Below are positions 17,324 to 27,000 of a stretch of 64,000 nucleotides of DNA, piece by piece. This stretch comes from Leptospira ryugenii (GTDB lineage Bacteria > Spirochaetota > Leptospiria > Leptospirales > Leptospiraceae): contig NZ_BFBB01000003.1 in NCBI RefSeq assembly GCF_003114855.1, forward strand, positions 747,077-811,076, in the 5' to 3' direction. The notes beneath the pieces were generated by a model, which made no database searches, was not told the DNA's origin, and worked only from the letters and a program-made list of their open reading frames with translations. Numbering within the stretch: the stretch's first letter is position 1; the number at the start of each line of letters is the position of its first letter. The translations under genes were made by a program, and so were the position numbers.

Positions 17324-18530
17324 TATCCTTTTACTTGCTGTTCTTGCCCTTCTATTCTCTTTAATCCCTCTCTTTTTTTTCTTTTTGTATAGGTTTCGAA
17401 ATCGTCCGAGCCAAAACAGAGAAAGTCCAAGGAACGATGAAGAGAATGAACTTTCTTTTTTAAAGTCGGAAATCGCTAGGCAAGAAAAACAAATCCAACA
17501 ATTGAACCTTGCCTATGACGATGCACTCTTGTATATCCAAGATTTAAAAACCAATCTAATCTTTAATCAGAAAATGAGCCAGATCGGTAAACTCTTTGCG
17601 GGCATTGCTCATGAACTGAATAATCCCATCAGTGCCATCAAAGCATCAACAGATACGGTGATAGAGACCATCACACATGAAATCCAAAACATTGCGAAGG
17701 CGAAGGAAATTCTTGTCTCGATTGAAGAAAGTGAAATAGAACAACTCATAGAGACAGTTCTAAAAAATAAAAATTTCTCAGCTGTTTCGAGTTATACAGA
17801 AAGAAGAGAACAGAAAAAAAAATTAAAAACTATTCTAGAATCACATAATCTAGATCCATCCGAAGAAGACTTAGAAAAAATTTTGGATACAGGTCTCATT
17901 GAACCAAATGATGGTGATTTATCACTCCTTTATCATAAGAATACTGCATTGAAAAATTATATTTTGTCTGTGCGCAATTTAAACCAACATCTTTCTATCA
18001 TTCAAATTGCAACTGATAGAGCCGCGAGTATTTTGCTCGCTTTAAAAAAATTCTCAAAATCGAGCAGGAGAGAAATCTCGGAAGTTAAGTTTAAATTATG
18101 TGAGAATATCGAAACTGTTTTAACAATCTATCAATACCAGATGAGGGGAAAAGTTTCTTTGACCAAAACTATCACCTGTGATGCGCTTCTGCTTGGTTTT
18201 CCCGAAGAGCTCTACCAAGTTTGGACAAATCTAATCTTAAATGCATTGCAAGCTATGAAATTTAACGGCAACATCATGATCTACACCAAAGTGCTAAACG
18301 AGAATTGGGTAGAAGTAAGGATTCGTGACAATGGCCCAGGGATTCCAATAGATCTTCAAAAAAAGATTTTCGATGCTGATTTTACAACAAAGAACCTAGG
18401 CGAAGGCAGCGGTCTTGGATTGCAAATTTCCAAATCAATTATAGAAAAACATAGAGGAACTATTTCTGTAATATCAGATCCAGGAAAGACCGAGTTTATC
18501 ATCCAATTGCCGGTATTGGAATTTTGTTAG
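17298..18530 (+). CDS. Membrane-anchored sensor histidine kinase
   Basis: A 410-residue kinase. One N-terminal membrane helix (ILLLAVLALLFSLIPLFFFFL) is followed by a coiled coil (about 45-85). The H-box is AGIAHELNNP with His105, and the catalytic domain at the C terminus has the N-box NLILNALQAMK, G1 DNGPGIP and G2 GEGSGLGL. About 100 charged helical residues are inserted between the H-box and the second dimerisation helix, which is unusual. There is no periplasmic sensor and no adjacent response regulator gene. The start overlaps the lipoprotein gene by 26 bp, so both are likely in one transcript and the lipoprotein may be its partner. Confidence 0.87.
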   Translation: MLPTLSLSDILLLAVLALLFSLIPLFFFFLYRFRNRPSQNRESPRNDEENELSFLKSEIARQEKQIQQLNLAYDDALLYIQDLKTNLIFNQKMSQIGKLFAGIAHELNNPISAIKASTDTVIETITHEIQNIAKAKEILVSIEESEIEQLIETVLKNKNFSAVSSYTERREQKKKLKTILESHNLDPSEEDLEKILDTGLIEPNDGDLSLLYHKNTALKNYILSVRNLNQHLSIIQIATDRAASILLALKKFSKSSRREISEVKFKLCENIETVLTIYQYQMRGKVSLTKTITCDALLLGFPEELYQVWTNLILNALQAMKFNGNIMIYTKVLNENWVEVRIRDNGPGIPIDLQKKIFDADFTTKNLGEGSGLGLQISKSIIEKHRGTISVISDPGKTEFIIQLPVLEFC

Positions 18531-19484
18531 CTAAGTGAGTTTTTCTATTTGAGATTGAAAGAGTGTCTTTTCGGCTGAGTCTGGAAATTGCGAAATAAAG
18601 GTATAAAAATATTCGGTTTCGGATTTAAACTCATTTGTTAATTTTTGTTCGATTTGATAGTCGCTTAACATTTGTAATATTTGCCTTTCATCGTTCGATG
18701 TTTTTTCAGGCTTTGCGACAAGTGAGTCTACCGACTTTTTAAATTTATTGGGAATATCTCTCTTTAAGATCAAAATAGGATATGTGAACAAACCATTATG
18801 GAAATCTTTAAATTTATCTTTTCCACTTTCTGAGCTGGCATAAAAATAATCCAAACAATCATCTTTCTTTTGGAAAAGTTTGCCCAAACGAATTCCGAAT
18901 TCTGATAGTGACTTTGTTTCCTTCTCATTTAATCCGCAAAGAATAGCAGCGCTCGCAGTGCAGGCTCCAAACAACGAAGCTGTTTTGCCGTAAATAATGG
19001 AATCATAGATCTTTAAAGTGATGGCCGGTTTCTTTTCCCATTCCATCTGCAAAAGTTCGCTCACACTTAAATCTTTAAGAACTTGGGAGAAGAGAGACAT
19101 GATCTTTGGGTTACCAAGCGCATTGAGTCGATTGATTCCACATGCGAGAAGATAGTCACCCGCTAAAATCGCTGTCTTGTTTCCAAATCTTGCACCGACT
19201 GTCTGTTTACCTCTTCTTTGAGAGGCATTGTCCACAACATCATCATGCAAGAGGGAAGCTGCATGGATAAGTTCAGCAACGGCACCTACATCCTTCCACT
19301 GATCACCTTGGTAGGCTAAAAGTTTTGTGACCAAATAGTGTGTGAGTGGGCGAATCCTTTTGCCACCAGAAGCAATTACATAAGATTTGATCTCCTTAAG
19401 AACCTTTAGGTCCTCAGAGATTATCTTATCAAGTTGCGAATCAAAAATCTTTATGAGTTTGGGGAGAACAAGTTTCGCTGACAT
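18531..19484 (-). CDS. Polyprenyl diphosphate synthase (trans-isoprenyl synthase)
   Basis: A 317-residue all-helical prenyl synthase. The first Asp-rich motif is DDVVD at 81-85, in LLHDDVVDNASQRRG. The second is Asp208-Asp209-x-x-Asp212 (KDDCLDYF). GGKRIRP at 40-46 binds isopentenyl diphosphate. It condenses isopentenyl diphosphate onto an allylic primer to make a long chain, probably for menaquinone. The absence of an aromatic residue just before the first motif suits a long product, but the chain length is inference. It begins directly after the stop of the SirB1-like gene (TAGATG), so the two are translationally coupled. Confidence 0.88.
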   Translation of the reverse strand: MSAKLVLPKLIKIFDSQLDKIISEDLKVLKEIKSYVIASGGKRIRPLTHYLVTKLLAYQGDQWKDVGAVAELIHAASLLHDDVVDNASQRRGKQTVGARFGNKTAILAGDYLLACGINRLNALGNPKIMSLFSQVLKDLSVSELLQMEWEKKPAITLKIYDSIIYGKTASLFGACTASAAILCGLNEKETKSLSEFGIRLGKLFQKKDDCLDYFYASSESGKDKFKDFHNGLFTYPILILKRDIPNKFKKSVDSLVAKPEKTSNDERQILQMLSDYQIEQKLTNEFKSETEYFYTFISQFPDSAEKTLFQSQIEKLT

Positions 19485-20375
19485 CTACTCTACATGAGTT
19501 CGACTTTCTAAAATCGATAATTGTTCACTAATCTGTTGCTCCATTTCCTTGGATGACTTTTCTCGATACATATGGATTAAATTTCGGCACATTCTCTTAA
19601 TAATAGAAAGTGTGCTCGCTTTGGTAAAATACTTTGAAGAAAGCGGGTAACCATTTGCTTCTAAGAACTTTTCGCAGGTAAATCGATCTAACAGAACACC
19701 ACCATGGAAGGGGTCAATGTAGGTAAAATAGGAATCTGATTCATATTGTAAGAGGAAGTGCAGAGGTAGATTGGTTCCATAGAGGGGAAGTCCCAAACGT
19801 TGAGCGACCAGAAGATAGACTACCGACAGAGAAATGGGAATCCCCAACTTACTTTTGATGACGTGATACAAATAGGAGTTGGAGGGGTCATTGTAATTTT
19901 GGATATTTCCAACAAAACCTTCTTCTTGGAACATCACCTGTACCAACAATTGAACTTTGAGCTCATCGGAAAGGTGACCTTCGTGCTCATCAAACAACTC
20001 AGACACCCGCAAAGCAATGCGGTCTAACTCTTTTGCAATTTCAGAATACTTTTGTGTTGGGTATGCAAGACTAGATAACTGAACAACAGACTCCTCTAAA
20101 TCTTTGTAATGACTCGCATTGCCACGAAGTGTTAACTTAAAGAAGCTATGTCGAATTCTATATTTAAAAATATCTTCAAATACAGCTCTAGCCATTACTC
20201 TAAGGACAGGATCTTTCACTTCTTCGGTTGCTTCTTCTATGGACATTTGCCATGGAATTCGCGAAGCTATCATTTTTAAGAGGAAACGTTTTTTTTCAGG
20301 TGGGGCAACTTCCCACTCAAACAATAATCTTGTTATGTCTTCAGATGAAAAATGAGGTTGTTGCCCAGATGCCAT
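19485..20375 (-). CDS. SirB1-like transglutaminase-fold protein
   Basis: A 296-residue protein. A helical N-terminal half is followed by a SirB1-type domain: SNSYLYHVIKSKLGIPISLSVVYLLVAQRLG (in parts), GLPLYGTNLPLHFLLQY and YIDPFHGG. The catalytic Cys of true transglutaminases is replaced by Ser (GIPISLS), as is usual in this group, so it is probably not a protease or transglutaminase. The C-terminal part of about 40 residues is helical. Its function is unknown. It is joined to the prenyl synthase gene with no space between stop and start. Confidence 0.82.
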   Translation of the reverse strand: MASGQQPHFSSEDITRLLFEWEVAPPEKKRFLLKMIASRIPWQMSIEEATEEVKDPVLRVMARAVFEDIFKYRIRHSFFKLTLRGNASHYKDLEESVVQLSSLAYPTQKYSEIAKELDRIALRVSELFDEHEGHLSDELKVQLLVQVMFQEEGFVGNIQNYNDPSNSYLYHVIKSKLGIPISLSVVYLLVAQRLGLPLYGTNLPLHFLLQYESDSYFTYIDPFHGGVLLDRFTCEKFLEANGYPLSSKYFTKASTLSIIKRMCRNLIHMYREKSSKEMEQQISEQLSILESRTHVE

Positions 20376-20425
20376 GCAAGAATATTTAGAAATACTTTTT
20401 CACTGTCAATCCAAGAATTGCTTTT

Positions 20426-21238
20426 TTATGATAATTCTGCTAGGGCTTGCGCTTCCTGTTCTTTGTTTGGTGGTGTGCCATGCCATTTTGCATTATTTTC
20501 CATATAAGACACACCTTTACCAAGAATTGTCTTAAATACGATCAGAGTAGGAGCACCATTTTGTACACTTGCTGCTTCAAAAGCGGAAAAGATTTCTTCC
20601 ATATTATGTCCGTCTGCATACAGAACATTCCAACCAAAGGTTTTGAACTTTTCTCCTAAAGGCTCTAATCTCATCACCTCTTCTGTATTGCCATCGATTT
20701 GAATGAAATTTCGATCCATAAAAGCAATCAAATTGTCCATTTTATAGTGCACAGCAGATTGAGCAGCTTCCCAAGTCATACCTTCTCCACACTCTCCGTC
20801 AGAGATACAGACATAAACTTTATGGTTTTGCTTTTTAAGTTTTGCACCTAACGCCAATCCTACGGATACGGAGAGGCCTTGCCCCAAGGAGCCAGAACTA
20901 GATTCGATGCCTTTCATATAGCGAGTAGAGGGATGCCCTTGTAAGTAAGAGTTGATATTTCTAAAGGTAAGTAAATCCTCCACTGGAAAATAACCAGATA
21001 AACCCATGGCTGCATACCTAACTGCACAAACGTGTCCATTGGAAAGGATCAAACGGTCTCTCTCTTCCCATTCAGGATTTTTAGGGTCATGTTTTAAAAT
21101 TTTGGTATAGAGTGCGGCATAAATATCTGCAAGTCCAAGGGGACCGCCTGGGTGGCCCGAGTTTGCTGCGGTCACCATCTTTATGACCTGTATGCGGATA
21201 TTTTTTGCGAATTCTTTTGCGACTTCAACGATACTCAT
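20426..21238 (-). CDS. Transketolase, N-terminal subunit
   Basis: A 270-residue protein that equals the thiamine-diphosphate pyrophosphate-binding half of transketolase. It has [50 protein letters not shown] and the TPP motif SDGECGEG ending at FMDRN. Transketolase moves two-carbon ketol units in the non-oxidative pentose-phosphate pathway and works as an alpha2beta2 complex when split. The C-terminal half, which binds the pyrimidine ring and substrate, is not adjacent in this window. The upstream neighbour is a small membrane protein gene with 9 bp between. Confidence 0.92.
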   Translation of the reverse strand: MSIVEVAKEFAKNIRIQVIKMVTAANSGHPGGPLGLADIYAALYTKILKHDPKNPEWEERDRLILSNGHVCAVRYAAMGLSGYFPVEDLLTFRNINSYLQGHPSTRYMKGIESSSGSLGQGLSVSVGLALGAKLKKQNHKVYVCISDGECGEGMTWEAAQSAVHYKMDNLIAFMDRNFIQIDGNTEEVMRLEPLGEKFKTFGWNVLYADGHNMEEIFSAFEAASVQNGAPTLIVFKTILGKGVSYMENNAKWHGTPPNKEQEAQALAELS

Positions 21239-21247
21239 TTTATAACC

Positions 21248-21634
21248 TTAAGGGGAAGATTGGAATAAAAACAGCCCTGAGATATACACAATTGTATACA
21301 AGGGTAAAAAAATAAAATGCAATTTCTTATGAATCTGTTTTTTCCTTTTGAGTCCAGTAACAAGCATAACCAACATCAAAACCAAACCTAGGAGTGCAAA
21401 AAAACGATGGATATCGATATAGAGTCTAGGAACAGAAGGATAAATCCCCCACTCCTCCAAGCCACCTAACAGATACTTGATGGCCAAAAGAAAGACAGCG
21501 GCAGATAGATTCAAAAAAACGCCCAAGACATTCACTTTTCTATGGATGTCATTTCTCGTTTTTCTAAACCAATAACCAAAGTAGAAACAAAGAATGGATA
21601 AAGTCATCAGGGTATGGATGAAAAAAAGTGCCAC
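21248..21634 (-). CDS. Four-helix membrane protein, DUF420-like
   Basis: A 128-residue integral membrane protein with four hydrophobic helices. Each carries or borders a histidine (FIHTLMT, DIHRKVNVLG, DIHRFFALLG, IHKKLHFI), the pattern of DUF420/cytochrome-b561-like small proteins. Histidines at these places could bind haem, but that is inference. The start is GTG 21634, with no strong ribosome-binding site seen. The next gene on the strand is the transketolase subunit, 9 bp away, so they may share a transcript. Confidence 0.72.
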   Translation of the reverse strand: MALFFIHTLMTLSILCFYFGYWFRKTRNDIHRKVNVLGVFLNLSAAVFLLAIKYLLGGLEEWGIYPSVPRLYIDIHRFFALLGLVLMLVMLVTGLKRKKQIHKKLHFIFLPLYTIVYISGLFLFQSSP

Positions 21635-21718
21635 AAGGACAGTGTGAGGAGCTTCGCTTTCCCACCAACAGAATTTTTATTTGACCAGAAAGGGAATTCT
21701 CAAAAACTGGAAAAGCAC

Positions 21719-21790
21719 GCCGCCTTAGCTCAGTGGTAGAGCAGCTGTTTTGTAAACAGCCGGTCGGAGGTTCAAATCCCTCAGGCGGCT
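21719..21790 (+). tRNA. tRNA-Thr (anticodon TGT)
   Basis: A 72-nt cloverleaf. The acceptor strands GCCGCCT (21719-21725) and AGGCGGC (21783-21789) pair fully, with T as the discriminator base. The D-arm is GCTCAGTGGTAGAGC. The anticodon stem-loop GCTG TTTTGTAA ACAGC reads TGT. The T-arm is GGAGGTTCAAATCCCTC. CCA is not encoded. It lies 11 bp before tRNA-Tyr; the two are probably co-transcribed. TTGACC at 21681 may be the -35 box of the shared promoter, though its -10 is poor. Confidence 0.96.
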
Positions 21791-21794
21791 CATC

Positions 21795-22076
<282 letters not shown>

Positions 22077-22099
22077 TCGCTCGTTGCTCTACTTAAGCA

Positions 22100-22552
22100 T
22101 CAATCCTCTACCCACTCCCACTGTTCAGGTTTCGTTTTCCAAAGGAAATAGGATTTATTTTGGTTTCGAATGCATTGAACAAATAAACTTTTGTTTTGTC
22201 GAATCAAGAAAGAGCTAATATTGTATGTTTCTTGGTTTTCTTTCCAAACGACTTGGACAAAACGTCCCTCTTTTGAAAAAAAGGCAAGTTGCATTTCCCT
22301 TTCTTGTGCTTGCTCAAAAAAATAATAAAATGCATCCGCAAAAGCTTTTTCTTTTAGAGAGATACATTGGTTAGAGAGGATTGGATTTTTCCCAAACACT
22401 TTCTTTGTATCTGTTTGGCAAATACTCAGCTCTTCCAAGGGGATGGGGCTTTTTAGGGATAAGACTTTATCAGGAAGGGATACAGTTTGTCCATATGCAG
22501 AAATCAATATCGAACAGATTAGGTAGACACCAAGGCTAAAGAAACCTTTCAT
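22100..22552 (-). CDS. Exported protein of unknown function
   Basis: A 150-residue protein with a signal peptide cut near SAYGQ. The mature part has two Cys in the first half (SICQT, SNQCIS) that could form a disulfide, a helical stretch (KAFADAFYYFFEQAQERE) and beta strands (QLAFFSKEGRFVQVVWK) ending in an aromatic tail. No family is recognised. Its start overlaps the stop of the upstream exported protein by four bases. Last gene of the penicillin-binding-protein operon. Confidence 0.68.
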   Translation of the reverse strand: MKGFFSLGVYLICSILISAYGQTVSLPDKVLSLKSPIPLEELSICQTDTKKVFGKNPILSNQCISLKEKAFADAFYYFFEQAQEREMQLAFFSKEGRFVQVVWKENQETYNISSFLIRQNKSLFVQCIRNQNKSYFLWKTKPEQWEWVED

Positions 22553-23499
22553 ATATCCCCTTGCTCTATTGCTAACAATATTTTTTGAATGAATTCACCG
22601 CCCTCTTTTTTATTCAATAGCTGAAGAGATGGCTTTATATCCAATAAGTACGCTCGGTCTTTTTTATGACAAAACAATTGAAAGATCTGACTATACTCAT
22701 CATGTGTTGCATTTGGAAATTGGAATGATTGGCATGCCTCAGAAAGAAAGCCACCCAAAGCCAGAGATTTGGCTGCTTCCAAGTCGCCTTTTTCTTTTCT
22801 AGAAAAAGAACCACTCATGCGAAAATACCGTGCAGATTGTGCGAATTCACCTAAATGACGATAGAAGGTCCCTACTAAATAAAACAAATCCGATCGATGA
22901 GAATCATCTGTATCAAATCGCTGCGAATGTTTGTTTAAAAAATCCTTTCCTGAGTCTTCATCAACTTTAATCGCAATCAATCCAGAATAAAAAAGATTGT
23001 TTGCCAGGGGGTTTTCTGGCTGCAATAATAATCTCAATAAAGGGTATTGCCTTCGTTTATAGAGAACCAAGAAGACAAAATCGAAAATTTGTGTCTGTGA
23101 CTCTTCTTTTAAAAAATTTTCTAAGTCTTGGTAATTCTCTGCACTGGATCGCATCGCTAAACTATAGGCGGTGGTCAATTTGGAATAAGACATCGGACGG
23201 TAAATATCGGTAATTGCTTTCCATATATTTGCCTTTTCTTTTGAAGAGATCAGATGGGAGTAACGAGATCCAAGAAAGATTGCATCGATCAATTTATAAT
23301 GTTTTTTATAAAGATAAAATAAACGATTTGCCGCAGCTTTTTGAAGATTTTTGGAATTTGTTTTTTGCAATGTATTTTCATAGAGCGGAATCGCAAAGAG
23401 TGTATTCTTTGCTTCCATCTCATATGCTTCTTTATACAGATCGTTGTCGGAAGCGATGAGCTTACTTGCAAAAAAGAATATGAGGATTGACCATTTCAT
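22549..23499 (-). CDS. Exported TPR-like helical protein
   Basis: A 316-residue protein with a signal peptide (MKWSILIFFFASKLIASD) and a mature part made almost wholly of helix pairs, for example RSDLFYLVGTFYRHLGEFAQSARYF (in parts), which reads like tetratricopeptide repeats. TPR proteins of the periplasm often scaffold envelope complexes. Its start overlaps the stop of the PBP gene (TAATG), so production is coupled to the PBP, suggesting a role in peptidoglycan synthesis. That role is inference from gene order. Confidence 0.72.
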   Translation of the reverse strand: MKWSILIFFFASKLIASDNDLYKEAYEMEAKNTLFAIPLYENTLQKTNSKNLQKAAANRLFYLYKKHYKLIDAIFLGSRYSHLISSKEKANIWKAITDIYRPMSYSKLTTAYSLAMRSSAENYQDLENFLKEESQTQIFDFVFLVLYKRRQYPLLRLLLQPENPLANNLFYSGLIAIKVDEDSGKDFLNKHSQRFDTDDSHRSDLFYLVGTFYRHLGEFAQSARYFRMSGSFSRKEKGDLEAAKSLALGGFLSEACQSFQFPNATHDEYSQIFQLFCHKKDRAYLLDIKPSLQLLNKKEGGEFIQKILLAIEQGDI

Positions 23500-26096
23500 T
23501 AGTATAAGTTCTTCATGAGGTCACGATTTTCAAGATTTGGATTCTTATGATCTTCCGTACAAATACCGTCTGGTGGGTACTCTGATAAGAATAATTCTGA
23601 ACTTGTTGCCGTACACTGTGGACCTGCATCTTTACCAGTCAACAAACAAATCCTGTGTGGCTTTGCATGGATAGGAACTGGAAATTTTTGTTTTACTATA
23701 AATTGATTTCGGTCTATTCTCTCCACAATCTCTCCCCAAAGAGGAGCTGCCAATGCGCCTCCGAGACCGCTCGAACCCATACCATACTTAGGATTGTCAT
23801 ACCCAATCCAAATAGACATAGAAAGTTCTGGTCTAGCACCGACAAACCAGGCATCTTTATAATCGTTGGTGGTACCTGTCTTTCCGACCACCTCCCCAGT
23901 ATAACCACCGTTACGAACCCCACTCGCGCGACCACTGTCTTTCAAAAGAGAAATCATCACCTCCGCAGTGTCTGGACGAATTACTTGTCTATCTTTGGGT
24001 AATTTCAATTTAAACTCATCCAATTCATTTGCTTGGTAAATGGTGATACCTCTTGCATTTGAAATCTTTTTGATAAGATAAGGTTTTTTTACGTTACCCT
24101 CATTCATGAAGGAAGTAAAGGCGGAGGCCATTTCCAATGGTGAAATCTCTAAAGTTCCGAGCGCCAAAGAGAGGTCTCCACGGAATCGATGTTTTTTTTC
24201 TTCGGGATCAGGAAAGAAATATTTTGTGAAGTAGGTTTCTATGCCATAGTACCCCAATTTTTCAGCAACTTGTACGGCGGCTGTATTTTTGGATTTAATC
24301 AATGCGGTTCTCAGCGAGATTTCTCCGTCATAAGTTCCACCCAAATTATCGGGGGACCATTCTTTTCCACCACCCCCACGGTAGTAGAGAGGGGCATCTA
24401 AAATTTTAGTACCTGCTTGTATTACACCTGAATCAATTGCGGAAGCATATAACACTGCCTTAATGGAGCTTCCCGTTTGTCTTCTCATCTGGATTGCTCG
24501 GTTGAATTGATTTTTGCTGTTGAATTCCTCGCCTCCATGCAGAAATAAAATTTGGCCAGTTTTTGGCTCTACACACACGACAGCGGCTTGGATGCCATTT
24601 TCTTTGTCGCTTTCAGTAAAATCAGCTTCCCAAAGCAGTTCATTCGAAAGGCTTACATCAGAGAACAATTGTTTGATGGACCTCTCTTCAACAGTATCTG
24701 GAGTTTTTCTGATCAATCGTTTTTGGATTTTACCACTACGTACTGATTTGGCAAGGTAGGACCTCACCATGGGCCCTATCATTTCTTGCATATTTCTATC
24801 TAATGTGGTTTCTACTGTATATCCGCCACTTTCATAGATATTCTTATCTCCTTCTATCTGAGATAGGATATTTCTGACATGCTCTGTAACATAAGGAGCA
24901 ATATCCTCTCTAACTCCGAATACCGTTTCATTGGGCGATCGCGTGGAAAAACTATGGTATATACTTAGAAATTTTTCTTTTTGCAAACCAGGATAAATAC
25001 CTCTATTTCGGAACATAGAAAGTATGGAGAGTATCCTCTTGTACGAATCCTCTGGATTCTTTAGAGGAGAATATTTATTCGGAGCAGAAGGTAGAGAGGC
25101 AAGAAGTAAAATTTCTTCTCGGGATAATTCTTGGGGATTTTTTCTAAAATAAAACTTAATCCCTTCTCCAAAACCAAAGGCACCATGCCCCAAGTATACA
25201 TGGTTCATATAAGTTTCGAGTATCTCTTCCTTGCTGAGAATGGATTCCAAAGCAAATGCCAATTGCGCCTCTCGTATCTTTCGAGTGATACTCTTTCTTC
25301 GATCATCGATTATGATTCTGGCAAGCTGTTGTGTGATTGTGGAAGCGCCTTGTTTGTACCGAAAGGTTATAATGTTTTTTGTAATTGCTCTAAGAATCGC
25401 AAAGTAATCAATACCTGAATGCGAGAAAAATTTTTGGTCTTCGATATTAAGTAGAATTGATACCATATCTTCCGGATAATCTTTTAAGCGTAGCGTAGAA
25501 GTTCTTTTTTGGAAGATCTCACTTACCACATTTCCATTGCGATCCAGAATTTTGGTAGGTATATTTTTTGTTAGTTGAGTAAGTAAACCTGGTACCTCTT
25601 TTTGCACTTCAAAAATTCCTGCTATAAAATAAGCAAAAACAACAATAAACAAAAATAAGGTGAAGGCCGTAGATACAAAGAAAATCTTTAGAAGAGAATT
25701 TGTATTTTTCGATTTGGTTCTAGGTCTTGTGGGTGTTTTGTTTTGGAATTTAGTTTGAAACCAATTCGGTTTTGAGGTCGAGTTGTTTCTCTTGAATGTA
25801 GGCCTTGTTACGGGAGAAGGAACGGCATGTCTTTCTATGAAGGGTTTTTTAGGTTCAGATTTTTCCCTTGGAATGGGTCTAACTTCGCCAGAAATAAAAC
25901 TTGATTCACTGGATTTTTTTTGGATTGGATCAACAGTATATTCGAAATCTTGAAATCTTAATACAGCCTTTTCCTTGCAATGTACGCATGTTAGCTGAAA
26001 TACGCCTTTTTCAGGTATTGGCTCGGGAAGGCGTGATGTTTTATTGCAATGGGGGCAAATATATTGATGGGAAGAGAGTTTCGAATTTGCCTGCAT
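23499..26096 (-). CDS. Bifunctional penicillin-binding protein 1 (transglycosylase/transpeptidase) with N-terminal zinc ribbon
   Basis: An 865-residue class A PBP that polymerises and cross-links peptidoglycan. Order of parts: a zinc ribbon with C14, C17, C37 and C40; a basic, Pro-rich cytoplasmic stretch; a membrane helix (about 135-162); the GT51 domain with Glu219 in EDQKFFSHSG and GASTITQQLAR; and the transpeptidase domain with Ser543-x-x-Lys546 (SSIK), Ser602-Lys-Asn604 (SKN) and Lys739-Thr-Gly (KTGTT). The zinc ribbon on the cytoplasmic side is not a standard part of PBP1 and may bind a cytoplasmic partner. It starts 19 bp after the ChaN-like gene and is coupled to the TPR-like gene below. 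Confidence 0.93.
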   Translation of the reverse strand: MQANSKLSSHQYICPHCNKTSRLPEPIPEKGVFQLTCVHCKEKAVLRFQDFEYTVDPIQKKSSESSFISGEVRPIPREKSEPKKPFIERHAVPSPVTRPTFKRNNSTSKPNWFQTKFQNKTPTRPRTKSKNTNSLLKIFFVSTAFTLFLFIVVFAYFIAGIFEVQKEVPGLLTQLTKNIPTKILDRNGNVVSEIFQKRTSTLRLKDYPEDMVSILLNIEDQKFFSHSGIDYFAILRAITKNIITFRYKQGASTITQQLARIIIDDRRKSITRKIREAQLAFALESILSKEEILETYMNHVYLGHGAFGFGEGIKFYFRKNPQELSREEILLLASLPSAPNKYSPLKNPEDSYKRILSILSMFRNRGIYPGLQKEKFLSIYHSFSTRSPNETVFGVREDIAPYVTEHVRNILSQIEGDKNIYESGGYTVETTLDRNMQEMIGPMVRSYLAKSVRSGKIQKRLIRKTPDTVEERSIKQLFSDVSLSNELLWEADFTESDKENGIQAAVVCVEPKTGQILFLHGGEEFNSKNQFNRAIQMRRQTGSSIKAVLYASAIDSGVIQAGTKILDAPLYYRGGGGKEWSPDNLGGTYDGEISLRTALIKSKNTAAVQVAEKLGYYGIETYFTKYFFPDPEEKKHRFRGDLSLALGTLEISPLEMASAFTSFMNEGNVKKPYLIKKISNARGITIYQANELDEFKLKLPKDRQVIRPDTAEVMISLLKDSGRASGVRNGGYTGEVVGKTGTTNDYKDAWFVGARPELSMSIWIGYDNPKYGMGSSGLGGALAAPLWGEIVERIDRNQFIVKQKFPVPIHAKPHRICLLTGKDAGPQCTATSSELFLSEYPPDGICTEDHKNPNLENRDLMKNLY

Positions 26097-26115
26097 CTGA
26101 ATACCGATACTCTCA

Positions 26116-27000
26116 TTATCGGCCAGAAGTCAAAATTACAAAATCTGCTATTTTCACAAATTTTTTCTCGTCTTCCTTCCCTTCAGGAAACGCGGATATG
26201 AGCACTACTTTGTGCCCCATTTGACGAAGCCTATGGCTAAGCCCTCCCCATTCATCACTATGGAACCTCCCATTGATCTGCAAGACCTTTCGGCCAGAGC
26301 GGTAAATCTCACGAGAAACAGACTCTGCCATACCTTGGTCCCACATAAACTGGGCTAAAATCAATGATTCTACTTGGGGAGTAGGCTGACTAGAGTTGCC
26401 ATGCGTGGAAGAAAAAACTCCACGTAGTTTATTTGTATAGTCCTCTGAAGAAAACAAACTAAGGGAGTATGCTGCGGGGATATAACGAAGGGCCTCTTCT
26501 GAAAAGTCTGCATAAGCAAGCATTCCTTTCTTTGCCAAACTACTGACATACCTACGCGGTGGGTTTGCACAGACAATGGGAGCATACACTTCTTTCGCAT
26601 GCTTCAGCAAAGGGAAGTAATCGGATAAAAAATTCTTCCAAAGCACCAAACTATCTAAGAACTGCCGCTCGGAAATATGAGACTGGAAAAATTCGTTTAC
26701 TGTTGTTTGTTGGTCCCTCTCCAACATCTCTAAACTCAAAGCGGTAGGAAACCGCTCTGTTAAAAGTTTAAAGAAACTAAGTTGGGCTTGGTGGCCCATC
26801 GTATCATCATGCTCCTCGCCCCATACAACAACTTCATGGGATTCCAGTCTGTCCAAAACATTTTTCCAGGTAACGATCTGACCAGACTGAGTCTCTATGA
26901 TTTTGAACGAAATCGGTCTTTCCCTCTCTTCCGCATATAAAGTTACGAAAGATATGCTGAAAGTAATTACAAAGAGAGAAATCATCGTTCGGACTTTCAT
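26116..27000 (-). CDS. ChaN/DUF399-family protein (haem-binding uptake, Tiki-like)
   Basis: A 294-residue exported protein: signal peptide, then the ChaN-type signature WGEEHDD (about 60-66), ALSLEMLERDQQ, an ending INGRFHSDEWGGL, and RLRQMGHKVVLISA. ChaN of Campylobacter binds haem and is linked to iron uptake; related Tiki proteins are metalloproteases that use the same His/Glu pattern. Which activity applies here is not certain. No Cys lipobox is seen, so it is probably periplasmic. It overlaps the glutathione peroxidase gene by four bases. Confidence 0.87.
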   Translation of the reverse strand: MKVRTMISLFVITFSISFVTLYAEERERPISFKIIETQSGQIVTWKNVLDRLESHEVVVWGEEHDDTMGHQAQLSFFKLLTERFPTALSLEMLERDQQTTVNEFFQSHISERQFLDSLVLWKNFLSDYFPLLKHAKEVYAPIVCANPPRRYVSSLAKKGMLAYADFSEEALRYIPAAYSLSLFSSEDYTNKLRGVFSSTHGNSSQPTPQVESLILAQFMWDQGMAESVSREIYRSGRKVLQINGRFHSDEWGGLSHRLRQMGHKVVLISAFPEGKEDEKKFVKIADFVILTSGR

